NCBI RefSeq assembly: GCF_001189845.1
Contig: NZ_LFLZ01000031.1
Span: 32,601-96,600, forward strand
Length of the DNA stretch: 64,000 nt
Reading direction: 5' to 3'
From: Bradyrhizobium tropiciagri
GTDB taxonomy: Bacteria; Pseudomonadota; Alphaproteobacteria; Rhizobiales; Xanthobacteraceae
The position numbers and the translations under genes were made by a program. This document shows, in pieces, positions 35,070 to 44,125 of the stretch. Within the stretch, counting starts at the first letter, position 1. Every line of letters starts with the position of its first letter. The notes beneath the pieces were generated by a model. It had not been told where the DNA came from and ran no database searches. It worked only from the letters and a program-made list of their open reading frames with translations.

Positions 35070-35945
35070 TCAGACCTTTTTACGTACGTGAAGGCCGAAC
35101 AGGCCCTCGGGCTTGAGCAGCAGCACCGCGAGCAGCACGATGTAGGGCGCGACGTCCTTCCATCCCTGCGGCAGATAGAAGCCGGCCATGCTCTCGATCA
35201 CGCCGATCAAGACGCCGCCGACCACCGCGCCGGGGATCGAGCCGAAGCCGCCGAGCACGGCGGCCGGAAACGCCTTCAGCCCCAGCACCAGGCCGACGTT
35301 GGAGTGGATGAAGGTGATCGGCGCCAGCAGCACGCCGGCGCAGGTCGCCACCGCCGCCGAGATCGCCCAGACGATCGAGACCACGCGCTTGACCGGAATG
35401 CCCATGTAATAGGCAGCCAGCATGTTCTCGGAGCTGGCGCGCATCGCGGTGCCGAGCGTGGTGCGGTTGAAGAACAGATAGAGCAGCGCGCACAGGATGA
35501 TGGTCGCCGCGATCACCGACAATTTGTCATAGGCCAGCACCAGGCTGCCGATCCGCAGCACGCCCTGGCTGAACGGCGTCTCGATCTTGAAGTCGTCGGT
35601 GCCCCAGATCATGCCGGCCACCGAGCGCAGGAAATAGCCGAGCCCGATCGTCGCCATGATGATGGAGAACTGCGGATAGCCGAGGATCGGCCGCACCACG
35701 ACCCGCTCGGCCAGCATGCCGAACAGCGCCATGCAGATCACCGCGCCGGCGAAGCCGACCCAGTAATTCAGCCCGAGCATGCCAATGAATGTGAAGGCGA
35801 AAAAGCCGCCCAGCATCATCAAATCGCCTTGCGCGAAATTGACGACCTCGGTTGCCTTGTAGACCAGCACGAAGCCGAGCGCGATCAGGCCGTAAACGCA
35901 GCCGAGCGCGATGCCGCTGACGAGCTGCTGAACGAAGTCCAGCAT
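35070..35945 (-). CDS. livH: Liv-type ABC transporter permease LivH
   Basis: A 291-residue permease with about eight membrane helices and the LivH landmarks GLIALGFVLVYKATEVVNFAQGD at the N-terminus and LGLKAFPAAVLGGFGSIPGAVVGG near the C-terminus. It is the first gene of the livHMGF-synthetase-binding protein run. The ATG at 35945 follows a GGGAGGG site, and a sigma-70-like promoter lies about 100 bases further upstream. Confidence 0.93.
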   Translation of the reverse strand: MLDFVQQLVSGIALGCVYGLIALGFVLVYKATEVVNFAQGDLMMLGGFFAFTFIGMLGLNYWVGFAGAVICMALFGMLAERVVVRPILGYPQFSIIMATIGLGYFLRSVAGMIWGTDDFKIETPFSQGVLRIGSLVLAYDKLSVIAATIILCALLYLFFNRTTLGTAMRASSENMLAAYYMGIPVKRVVSIVWAISAAVATCAGVLLAPITFIHSNVGLVLGLKAFPAAVLGGFGSIPGAVVGGVLIGVIESMAGFYLPQGWKDVAPYIVLLAVLLLKPEGLFGLHVRKKV

Positions 35946-36046
35946 CGTTCCCTCCCCGATGCCCGGCGATTCTTGTCGATCGCTCGTCGCATCCCGCCTT
36001 CACGCCCTTGTGTCGGATGCGCTGAAAGCCGCCTATGTCCGTCCGG

Positions 36047-36075
36047 ATTGAGCCAAAACGCCCGATCCCTGTCAA
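36047..36075 (-). promoter_or_regulatory. Sigma-70-like promoter of the liv operon
   Basis: On the minus strand a perfect -35 box TTGACA (36070-36075) is followed after 17 bases by CTCAAT (36047-36052) as -10. It is placed about 100 bases before the livH start codon. Confidence 0.55.
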
Positions 36076-36238
36076 CAAACCGCTGATCCGGCTGTATCAT
36101 CACATTTACGGAGATATGCCGCAGCACGGACTAATACGGATATCGCGTTCGATTTGCCCCGTGCGATTCACTGCACCGAAACGGTTTTTGTCCAAGGTCC
36201 CGCAACCGACGAGCGAACTCCCGGATCGCCACCACGTC

Positions 36239-36991
36239 ATGACATCGCAACTGTACGCACTCGCCCTGCGAGGATTAACCAAGCGTTTTGACCGCCCGGC
36301 GGTCGACGCGCTCGATCTCACCATCCGGGTCGGCGAGTTCTATGCGCTGCTCGGTCCGAACGGCGCCGGCAAGACCACGACGCTGCGCATGGTGGCCGGG
36401 CTATTGCGGCCCGATGCCGGCTCGGTGTCGATCCTCGGCATCGATGCGCTGGCCGACCCGGTCGCCGCCAAGCAGATCATGGCCTGGGTGTCCGACGAGC
36501 CGATGATCTACGACAAGCTGACGCCGCTGGAATATCTCGAATTCGTCGCCGGCCTGTGGGGCATCGATCCCCGCACATCGGAGAAGTCGGCACGCAATCT
36601 CCTGATCTCGCTCGGGCTCGAGCCGCATCTCAACGAACGTTGCGAGGGCTTCTCCAAGGGCATGCGCCAGAAGGTGGCGCTCGCCGGCGCGCTGGTGCAC
36701 GATCCGCGCCTGATCATTCTCGACGAACCGCTGACCGGCCTCGACGCGCTGTCGGCGCGTCACGTCAAGGGGCTGTTGCAGGAGCGCGTCCGCACCGGCT
36801 GCACCGTGATCATGACCACCCATATTCTCGAAGTCGCCGAGCGCATGGCCGACCGGATCGGCGTGATCGCGTCCGGCAGGCTGATCGCCGAGGGCACGCT
36901 GGCCGAGCTGCGCGAGCAGAACGGCCGCAACGACACCACCCTCGAGGACATGTTCATCGCGCTGGTCGACACCGAAGCGGCGGCCGCGTGA
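36239..36991 (+). CDS. ABC-2 exporter ATP-binding protein (CcmA type)
   Basis: A 250-residue ATPase with Walker A GPNGAGKTT near residue 40, signature FSKGMRQKVALAGAL, Walker B LIILDEPLTGLD and H-loop TTHILE. It is of the CcmA/NatA type that drives ABC-2 exporters. I chose the ATG at 36239 (MTSQLYAL); the frame is open upstream but without family similarity. Its stop overlaps the permease GTG start (GTGA at 36988-36991). The cargo is unknown. Confidence 0.88.
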   Translation: MTSQLYALALRGLTKRFDRPAVDALDLTIRVGEFYALLGPNGAGKTTTLRMVAGLLRPDAGSVSILGIDALADPVAAKQIMAWVSDEPMIYDKLTPLEYLEFVAGLWGIDPRTSEKSARNLLISLGLEPHLNERCEGFSKGMRQKVALAGALVHDPRLIILDEPLTGLDALSARHVKGLLQERVRTGCTVIMTTHILEVAERMADRIGVIASGRLIAEGTLAELREQNGRNDTTLEDMFIALVDTEAAAA

Positions 36992-38508
36992 GCTCGACCG
37001 CCCATCTCACCTGGTTCGCGCGCCACGAATTCCGCCTGGCCTGGCGGGAATGGCTGGCGATGATGACCGGCGGCCGGCGCCGTCGCAATCGTGCCGTCAT
37101 CGGCCTGCTGGTCTTCGCGGCGATCCTGCATCTGCCGGCCTATGCCGTGGTCGCCCGCTATGTCGACCTCAGATTTCCGCTCGATCCATCCTCGCTGATC
37201 GTGCTGACCGCGACGATCTTCCTGTCCTGGGCGTTGATGCTCTCGCAGGCGATCGAGTCGGTGACGCGGGTGTTCTATGCCCGCGCCGATCTCGATTTGA
37301 TCATGTCCTCGCCGGCCAAGCTCACCAACATCTTCTCGATCCGGATCGCCGCGATCGCGCTGACGGTGAGCAGCATGGCGCTCTTGCTTTCGACGCCGTT
37401 CATCGACGTGCTGGTGTATCTCGGCGGCCCGCGCTGGCTCGCCGGTTTCGGCGTCGTGCTGGCGATCGGGCTGTCGGCGGCAGCCGCGGCGATCGCCGTC
37501 ACCGCGTTCCTGTTTCGCGTGATCGGGCCGAGCCGGACGCGGCTGGTGGCGCAGATCGTCTCCGCCGTTATCGGCGCCGGCTTCGTGATCGCCCTGCAGG
37601 TCGTCGCCGTGCTGTCCTACGGCACGCTGTCGCGCTTTGCGTTTCTGACCTCCGATACCGCGGCCCGAATTGCTCCCGCGCCCGACAGCCTGGTCTGGTG
37701 GCCGGCGCGCGCATCGCTCGGCGATCTCGAGATCATGCTGCTGCTGCTCGCAGCAAGCCTCGTGCTGCTCGGCGTCGTGATGGCGGTGCTCGCGCCGCGA
37801 TTTGCCGACACGGTTGCAAGCGTTGCCGCCAATCCGGCCGCGGTCACGCAGGGACGGGCCCGCGCATTCCGGTCCGGCTCGCGGCAGCAGGCCTTGCGCC
37901 GCAAGGAATTCCTGCTGCTGCGCCGCGATCCGTGGCTGCTGTCGCAGAGCCTGATGCAGATGCTCTATCTGCTGCCGCCGGCGCTGATGCTGTGGCGAAG
38001 CTTCTCCGGCACGTCGACCGCGATCGTGCTGATTACGCCTGTCATCGTCATGGCCGCGGGTCAGCTCGCCGGCGGGCTCGCGTGGCTTACCATCTCGGGC
38101 GAGGACGCGCCCGATCTGGTCGCGACCGCACCGCTGCCGCCGTCGCGCGTGACCCGTGCCAAGATCGAAGTCGTGCTGATTGCCATCGCCACCGTCTTCG
38201 CGCCGCTGGTGGTGGCACTCACATTCGCCTCGCCGCAGCAGGCCGCGGTCACGGCGATCGCGATCATCATCGCGACCGCATCCGCCGCCGCGGTCCAGCT
38301 CTGGTTCCGTGCGCAGGCCAAGCGCAGCCAGTTCCGCCGGCGCCAGACCTCCTCCCGCATCGCGACCTTCGCGGAAGCCTTCTCCTCGATCGGCTGGGCC
38401 GCAACCGCGGCATTGGCGCTGACGATCCCGGTGGCCGCGCTGGTCAGCGGGATTCTGACGCTGCTCACGCTCGCCATCGCCTGGAAGATCAGCCCGCGCC
38501 AAGCCTGA
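36988..38508 (+). CDS. ABC-2-type exporter membrane protein
   Basis: A 506-residue polytopic protein with about twelve hydrophobic segments in two blocks split by a basic loop (about 290-305, RARAFRSGSRQQALRRKE). It starts with GTG overlapping the ATPase stop. The two-gene unit resembles large ABC-2 permeases of unknown substrate in rhizobia; I do not recognise a specific cargo. The C-terminal codons and stop lie in a short 14-bp tandem repeat. Confidence 0.8.
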   Translation: MSSTAHLTWFARHEFRLAWREWLAMMTGGRRRRNRAVIGLLVFAAILHLPAYAVVARYVDLRFPLDPSSLIVLTATIFLSWALMLSQAIESVTRVFYARADLDLIMSSPAKLTNIFSIRIAAIALTVSSMALLLSTPFIDVLVYLGGPRWLAGFGVVLAIGLSAAAAAIAVTAFLFRVIGPSRTRLVAQIVSAVIGAGFVIALQVVAVLSYGTLSRFAFLTSDTAARIAPAPDSLVWWPARASLGDLEIMLLLLAASLVLLGVVMAVLAPRFADTVASVAANPAAVTQGRARAFRSGSRQQALRRKEFLLLRRDPWLLSQSLMQMLYLLPPALMLWRSFSGTSTAIVLITPVIVMAAGQLAGGLAWLTISGEDAPDLVATAPLPPSRVTRAKIEVVLIAIATVFAPLVVALTFASPQQAAVTAIAIIIATASAAAVQLWFRAQAKRSQFRRRQTSSRIATFAEAFSSIGWAATAALALTIPVAALVSGILTLLTLAIAWKISPRQA

Positions 38509-38552
38509 AACGCCAAGTCTGAAACGCCAAGTCTGACACGCCAGGCCTGACA
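38497..38552. repeat. Tandem array of four 14-bp units CGCCAAGTCTGAAA
   Basis: Four contiguous units (38497-38510, 38511-38524, 38525-38538, 38539-38552) with small changes. The first unit contains the TGA of the upstream permease gene. It shares the core CGCCAAGTC with the array after livF. Confidence 0.85.
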
Positions 38553-38557
38553 GCGCG

Positions 38558-39496
38558 TTACGCCTTCATCACCTCCATCACCGCCGCGGCAAAGGCCTCC
38601 GGCTGCTCCTGCGGCAGGTTGTGGCCGGCGCGCGGGATCACGCGATAGGCGCGGCGGGCCGTGTATCTGGCTGCGCTGGCACTGCCGTCGGTGGCCGCCG
38701 TCACCCCGTCATCGGCGCCATCGAGCGTGATGGTGGGGACCGCAATCACCGGCAATGCGTCGAGCCGCCGCTGTATGTCCGCGTATTGCGGGTCCCCTTC
38801 GACGACGCCGTAGCGATGGCGATAACTGTGGATCACCACGTCGACATAATCGGGATTGTCGAATGCGACGGCGGTGCGGTCGAAGCAGGCATCGTCGAAT
38901 GCCCAGCTTGGTGACCATTGCGACCACAGGATCCGCGCGATGCCGCGCCGGTCGGCGGCAAGCCCCGCGCGGCCGCGCTCGAGCTGGAAATAGTACTGAT
39001 ACCAGAGCGGCACCTCGTGCTCCGGCCGTGCCGGCACCATGGCATGCGCGATGTCCTGGATCATGTAGCCGTTGGTGCAGACCAGTCCGATGCACCGTTC
39101 CGGCCACAGCGCCGCGCCGATCGACGCGGCTCGGCCGCCCCAATCATAGCCGGCGAAGGCCGCGCGCTTGATGCCGAGCGCATCCATCAGCGCCATCATG
39201 TCGGCTGCGATCGCCGCCTGCTCGCCCGAACGCGGCGTCGCCTTGTCGCGGAAGACCGTTGGCCCGTAGCCGCGCAGATAGGGCACGATGACCCGGCAGC
39301 CCTGCGCCGCCAGCTTGGGCGCGACGTCCACATAGGCGTGGATGTCGTAGGGGAAGCCGTGCATCAGCAGCACGGCCGGACCGTCGGCCGGGCCTGCCTC
39401 GTAATAGGCGATGTCGAGCACGCCTGCGTCGACATGGCGCAACGGCTCGAGCCGTTTGGTCGATGATGCGCGCGGCACAGAGGTATTGTCGGTCAC
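38558..39496 (-). CDS. Alpha/beta-hydrolase, epoxide-hydrolase-like
   Basis: A 312-residue cytoplasmic alpha/beta-hydrolase. The HGFPYD oxyanion loop, nucleophile elbow GYDWGG with Asp (not Ser) and His in GHNLPQEQPEAF indicate the epoxide hydrolase/haloalkane dehalogenase group. The substrate is unknown. The start is GTG at 39496 (MTDNTS). It is convergent with the ABC-2 genes and divergent from the MBL-fold gene. Confidence 0.83.
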   Translation of the reverse strand: MTDNTSVPRASSTKRLEPLRHVDAGVLDIAYYEAGPADGPAVLLMHGFPYDIHAYVDVAPKLAAQGCRVIVPYLRGYGPTVFRDKATPRSGEQAAIAADMMALMDALGIKRAAFAGYDWGGRAASIGAALWPERCIGLVCTNGYMIQDIAHAMVPARPEHEVPLWYQYYFQLERGRAGLAADRRGIARILWSQWSPSWAFDDACFDRTAVAFDNPDYVDVVIHSYRHRYGVVEGDPQYADIQRRLDALPVIAVPTITLDGADDGVTAATDGSASAARYTARRAYRVIPRAGHNLPQEQPEAFAAAVMEVMKA

Positions 39497-39670
39497 GCAG
39501 AACTCCCTGATCGCTGTGATCTGCGCGGCATGATAGCGCTTGCCACGTGAATAATCGCCCGGATCGTATTGCAGCCAGCGCCGTGGAGCGATGCGCCGGC
39601 TTCATCATGACGGCAAGCCGATTGCGCGCTAGTCTGACGCCGGCGGATATCGCCGCTGACGGAACAGCTC

Positions 39671-40486
39671 ATGCTGAGATTGCTCGCCGCGCTCGTCTTG
39701 CTGGGAACGCTGACCAGTCACGCGGTCGGGCAGGACGCCCAGCGCAGCGAATGCCTGGCGATGGCCAATGCGCCGCCGCGCGCCACCCCAGTGAGTTACC
39801 GGCGCGTCGCGGCCAAAGCGGACGAGGTCGCGATCACCTATGCCGGCCACTCGACTTATTATATCGACACGCCCGGCGGCATCCGGATCGCGACCGACTA
39901 CAACGGCGTCTATCAGACCGGGCGATTGCCCGACGTCGCAACGATGAACCGGGCCCACGCGACGCATTACACGCTGTTTCCCGACCCGAAAATTGCCCAC
40001 GTGCTGCATGGCTGGGGCGAGAACGGCCAGGCCGCGCATTACGCGGAGCGGATCGGCGACGTCTATATCCGCAACGTCACCACGGATATCCGCCGCTACT
40101 GGGGCGAGGACTCCGGCGGCGAGATGATCAAGGACGGCAATTCGATCTTCATCTTCGAGGTCGCCGGCCTCTGCATCGGCCATCTCGGCCACCTCCACGT
40201 CAAGCTCGACGACAGTCAGTTCGCCGCGATCGGCCGGCTCGACATCGTGATGGTGCCGATCGACGGTACCTATACGATGTCGCTCGACGGCATCTCCGAG
40301 ATCACCAAACGCTTGCGCGCCTCGGTGGTGCTGCCGATGCACCGTTTCGCGACCCCGCTCGACGAGTTCATGCGCCTGATCGGCCAGCAGTTCGAGATCG
40401 ACCGCCGCGGCGGCGAGCGCACCTTAAGGATTTCGCGCGACACGCTGCCGGCGACGCCGACGGTGATCATCCTCGACGGCGTGTAA
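39671..40486 (+). CDS. Secreted MBL-fold metallohydrolase-like protein
   Basis: A 271-residue protein with a signal peptide (to about AVG-QD, residue 20) and a metallo-beta-lactamase fold of the UlaG/RomA kind: YAGHSTYYIDTPGGIRIATDYNG, then AHATHYT, CIGHLGHLH and VLPMHRF. The usual HxHxDH motif is altered to HATHYT, so metal binding may be partial or changed. It is followed by an amidohydrolase gene 45 bp downstream on the same strand. Confidence 0.75.
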   Translation: MLRLLAALVLLGTLTSHAVGQDAQRSECLAMANAPPRATPVSYRRVAAKADEVAITYAGHSTYYIDTPGGIRIATDYNGVYQTGRLPDVATMNRAHATHYTLFPDPKIAHVLHGWGENGQAAHYAERIGDVYIRNVTTDIRRYWGEDSGGEMIKDGNSIFIFEVAGLCIGHLGHLHVKLDDSQFAAIGRLDIVMVPIDGTYTMSLDGISEITKRLRASVVLPMHRFATPLDEFMRLIGQQFEIDRRGGERTLRISRDTLPATPTVIILDGV

Positions 40487-40531
40487 TATCTCTGTTCAAC
40501 AAGAAGCAAAACCAAACGGGAGTGAAAATCC

Positions 40532-41581
40532 ATGGCCAGCACTCTGCCCGCCTCAGCCAGCGGGCTCTATGCCAATCCGCGCGAAGACTGGCTCGCCCAA
40601 TACACCGAGGCGATTATCGATCCTGACAGGCCGATCGTCGATCCGCATCATCACCTCTGGGACCGCGGCGGCCTGCGCTATCTGATCGAGGAGATGCGCG
40701 ACGACATCGCCTCCGGCCACAACATCGTGGCGACCGTCTATGTCGATTGCCGGTCGATGTATCGCGCCGACGGCCCGGAGGCGTTCCGCCCGGTCGGCGA
40801 GGTCGAGTTCGCCAACGGCGTCGCCGCGATGGCGGCGAGCGGCGGCTATGGCAAGACGGCGATCTGCGCCGGCATCGTCAGCCACGTTAACCTTCTGATC
40901 GGCGACCAGGCCAAGGCGGTGCTGGAGGCGGAGATTGTGGCCGGCAACGGCCGGTTCCGCGGCATCCGCCACTCCTCGGCCTGGGACGAGGACCCCAACG
41001 TCGCCCACATGTATGCCAATCGGCCGAAGGGCATCCTGCTCGACCCCACCTTTCGTAGGGGGTTCGCCTGCCTGGCGCCGCTCGGCCTCAGCTTCGATGC
41101 CTGGCTGTTCCACCCGCAGATCGGCGAGCTCACCGATCTCGCCCGCGCCTTTCCCGACACCAAAATCGTGCTCGACCATTGTGGCGGCCCGGTCGGCACC
41201 GGCCGCTTCGCCGGCAGGCGCGAGGAGACCTTTCCGGTCTGGAAGGCGTCGATCCAGGAGATCGCCCAATGCCCGAACGTCGTGGTCAAGCTCGGCGGGC
41301 TGGCGATGTGCCTGCTCGGCTATGACTTCCACCTGCGCCCGAGGCCGCCCTCGTCGGAGGAACTCGCCGCCGCCTGGCGGCCTTATGTGGAGACCTGCAT
41401 AGAGGCGTTCGGGCCGAACCGTTGCATGTTCGAAAGCAACTTCCCACCTGACAAGGGACAGTGCAGCTATCAGGTGATCTTCAACACCTTTAAACGGCTT
41501 GCATCACAATATAGCGAAGCCGAGAAGACGGCGTTGTTCTTGAAGACGGCAAAGGATGTCTATCGGCTCGATATCGGGTAA
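40532..41581 (+). CDS. Amidohydrolase (LigI/lactonase-like)
   Basis: A 349-residue amidohydrolase-2 protein with intact N-terminal VDPHHHLWD metal motif, VLDHCGGPV strand and FESNFPPDKG with the catalytic Asp. This subgroup includes 2-pyrone-4,6-dicarboxylate and sugar-lactone hydrolases; the natural substrate is not known. The ATG at 40532 has GGGAG upstream. It belongs to a different branch from the paralogues at 3.5-5.8 kb. Confidence 0.85.
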   Translation: MASTLPASASGLYANPREDWLAQYTEAIIDPDRPIVDPHHHLWDRGGLRYLIEEMRDDIASGHNIVATVYVDCRSMYRADGPEAFRPVGEVEFANGVAAMAASGGYGKTAICAGIVSHVNLLIGDQAKAVLEAEIVAGNGRFRGIRHSSAWDEDPNVAHMYANRPKGILLDPTFRRGFACLAPLGLSFDAWLFHPQIGELTDLARAFPDTKIVLDHCGGPVGTGRFAGRREETFPVWKASIQEIAQCPNVVVKLGGLAMCLLGYDFHLRPRPPSSEELAAAWRPYVETCIEAFGPNRCMFESNFPPDKGQCSYQVIFNTFKRLASQYSEAEKTALFLKTAKDVYRLDIG

Positions 41582-41592
41582 GCTTCCGACTC

Positions 41593-42524
41593 ATGGATGA
41601 CGGCATCACCATCCGGCCGCTTCGAGAAGCTGATGCAGAAGCGGTGGTCGAACTTTACGCAAAGGCTGCTGCGGTGGAGCCGCGGCTAGGCCCTGTCACG
41701 CTGCCGCAATGGGACCAGTTCCTGAAGCTGCCGCAGAACCGTGGAGGCCGCGACTTCCGTATTGCCGAGCGGGACGGCCGGCTGGTCGGCCTCGCGGAGT
41801 CCTCGTCGCGTGACCAGGGCGCGCATCATTCCCGGTTCCTCAAGATCGTCGTGACGCCCGAGATGCGGCGCCGCCGGATTGGTCTCGCGCTGTTCGACGA
41901 CGTGCTTGCGATCGACACGGACGCAAATCTCACCGTGCAGACGCTGGTGAGCAGCGACTGGCCGGCGGGAATGGCGTTCGTGGCGCCTTCGGCTTTGTTC
42001 ATGTCGAATCCGAGATCGGGATGAAGTGCGTCGAGCCGTTGCAGCCGGCGCGCACCCTCGCGGCCGCCCGCGCCACCATCGAGCAGGTCTCAGACGTGAC
42101 CGCCTGCGCGGCCGAGGTCGCTCGCATCCACAATGCCGCCTATGCCTCGGACGCCGCCTTCCGCCTGTACTCGCGGGAGGAGATGGCGCAGGTGCTGACC
42201 GAGACCGAAGTCTGGATCGCGTCGGAAGACGGACAGATGTCAGGCTTCTGCCTGACCGAGCCGGAGCGGAACTCGATGTGGATCGAGTCGGTCGCGGTCG
42301 ATCCGGCGCGGCAGGGACGCGGGCTCGGCCAGCTCCTGGTCTACCGCGTGCTCAGCGCGCACGACGTGTCGGTCGAGCATCCCTGCTGGCTCAACGTCTC
42401 GAGCCGCAACGCCCCCGCGCTGAAGATCTACCGTCGGCTCGGCTTCCGGCCGCAGCACGAGACCTGCCGCTTCAGCGCCACGCGAGGCGAGCTGATCGCC
42501 GCGCGGGAGCGGCGGTTTCGTTAG
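41593..42524 (+). pseudogene. Tandem-domain GNAT acetyltransferase, split by a frameshift
   Basis: The first frame encodes one GNAT domain (MDDGITIRPLREADA... VTPEMRRRRIGLALFDD) and breaks near 41983; the second frame, already open before its ATG (FGFVHVESEIGMKCVEP), carries a second GNAT domain with VAVDPARQGRGLGQLL and SRNAPALKIYRRLGF. The span of 932 bases gives a 310-residue double GNAT protein when one base is added. Inserting G would read VGAFGF. The ATGA at 42021 looks like operon overlap but is inside the first domain's C-terminus. Confidence 0.8.
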
Positions 42525-42561
42525 CTCACCTGCAGCATTCGCCCGGTAACCAGAACCTAGC

Positions 42562-42716
42562 CCCGTCACCCCCGCGCAAAGGCTTCGCCTTTGTCGCTGG
42601 AGGTGCGAGCAGAGCGAGCCTCGAAGGGCGAACGGCCGGGCTCCCTCCTAGCCCACAGCAACATCCGGGCCGTGCATCCTTCGAGGCGCGCAAGAGCGCG
42701 CACCTCAGGATGACGG
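42562..42716. repeat. GTCATCC...AAAGGCTTCGCCTTT...GGATGACGG intergenic repeat (copy 1)
   Basis: Contains the hairpin AAAGGC-TTC-GCCTTT and ends in CCGTCA-type inverted termini. A second copy with the same CGCGCAAAGGCTTCGCC core and GGAGGTGCGA/CCTCAGGATGACGG ends is at 60397-60548. Confidence 0.8.
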
Positions 42717-42749
42717 AACCAGGCCTCGGAGGACGGGCTAGTGAGGCCG

Positions 42750-44005
42750 TTAAGCCCACTCGCCCTTGCGGAACACCGGCACGCTGCGGCCGTCGGCGTG
42801 GATGCCGTCGATGTCGGTGTGGGCGGAGCCGATCATCCAGTCGATGTGGATCAGGCTCTTGTTGCCGCCCTGCTCGGCGATCTGCTGCGCCGTCAGCTTG
42901 TCGCCATTGACGAAGCATTTCGAGTAGCACTGGCCGAGCGCGATATGCGAGGCGGCGTTCTCGTCGAACAGCGTGTTGAAGAACAGCAAGCCGCTCTTCG
43001 AGATCGGCGAGGAATGCGGCACCAGCGCGACCTCGCCGAGGCGGCGCGCGCCCTCGTCGGTATCGAGCACCTTCTTCAAGACTTCCTCACCGCGCGAGCC
43101 TTGGCCTCGACGATGCGGCCTTCCTCGAACCTCACCGCGATATTGTCGATCAACGTGCCCTGATAGGACAGCGGCTTGGAGCTGATGACGTGACCGCTGA
43201 CGCGGCGGCAGTGCGGCGTGGTGAAGACTTCCTCGGTCGGAATGTTGGCATTGCAGACAATGCCGTTCTTCGCGGTCGAGGCGCCGCCTTCCCATTCATG
43301 GCCGTCGGCAAGCCCGATGGTGAGATCCATTCCGGGGCCGGAATATTTCAGCGCGTGGAAGCGCTGGCCGTTCAACCATTCGGTGCGCTCGCGGAGTCTC
43401 GCATTGTGCTGCTCCCAATTGGCGACGGCGCCGTCCTGATCGACACGGGAGGCAGAGAAGATCGCATCCGCGAGCTTGGCCACCGCGACGTCCTCGGCAT
43501 CGTCAGGGAATACCTGCTTGGCCCAGGACGTGCTCGGATAGGCGATGATGTTCCAGTTGGTGTCGAAATTGACGATCTTCTCCAGCGCCGGCTGGTAGGC
43601 GATCGAATTGGCCTTGCTGGCGCGCGCCACCTTGGTCGGGTCTTCGCCCGACAGCAGCATCGGATTGTCGCCGACGATCGCAAGCCGCGCAGTGTTGGCG
43701 CCGAACGCCTTCGCCATGCCCTCGTAGAGCCAGCCCGCGGCACGATCGAAGCTCGCATCGTTGCCGTAGCGGTAGCGCGCCAGCGTGAGCTCCTCGTCCG
43801 AGAAGAACGGGGTCACGAGACCCGCGCCGGCCTTGTAGGCATGCTCGACGACGCGCCGCACCAGCGGCATCGCGGCCGCGGGCGCCGTCAGCAAGAGATC
43901 CTGCCCCGGCTGCAGCTGCAGGCCGACCTTGATTGCGACTTCGGCGAGCCGATCGAGCTTCACGGGATCGATCGAGGCGGAAAGGTTGCGTTGATGTGCG
44001 GTCAT
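42750..44005 (-). pseudogene. M29-family aminopeptidase, split by a frameshift
   Basis: The N-terminal 310 residues (MTAHQRNLSASIDP... RIVEAKA) and the C-terminal part (RGEEVLKKVLDTDEGARRLGE... to the end) are in different frames, with the break at 43097-43098. The span of 1256 bases gives a 418-residue M29 (AmpS/PepS-type) metallo-aminopeptidase when one base is added. Metal-site segments remain: GHVISSKP, EVALVPHSSPI, NAASHIALGQCYS and SLIHIDWMIGS. It cleaves N-terminal residues from peptides. ATG at 44005. Confidence 0.85.
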
Positions 44006-44125
44006 GAAGCGTCCGGCCGTGTCGTTTGAGGGATTTTCAAGGATTCGTAGTCCAATTCGATCCGCATTCGCAAGGTTCCTGCCCGCCGCAGCCGATCACG
44101 CGACGGCGAGCGATTGCCGCGAATT

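Noticed and set aside
42021..42024. ATGA overlap suggesting two separate acetyltransferase genes
   Set aside because: The second frame is already coding upstream of the ATG with residues typical of a GNAT C-terminus, and total length lacks one base. A frameshift in one gene is simpler.
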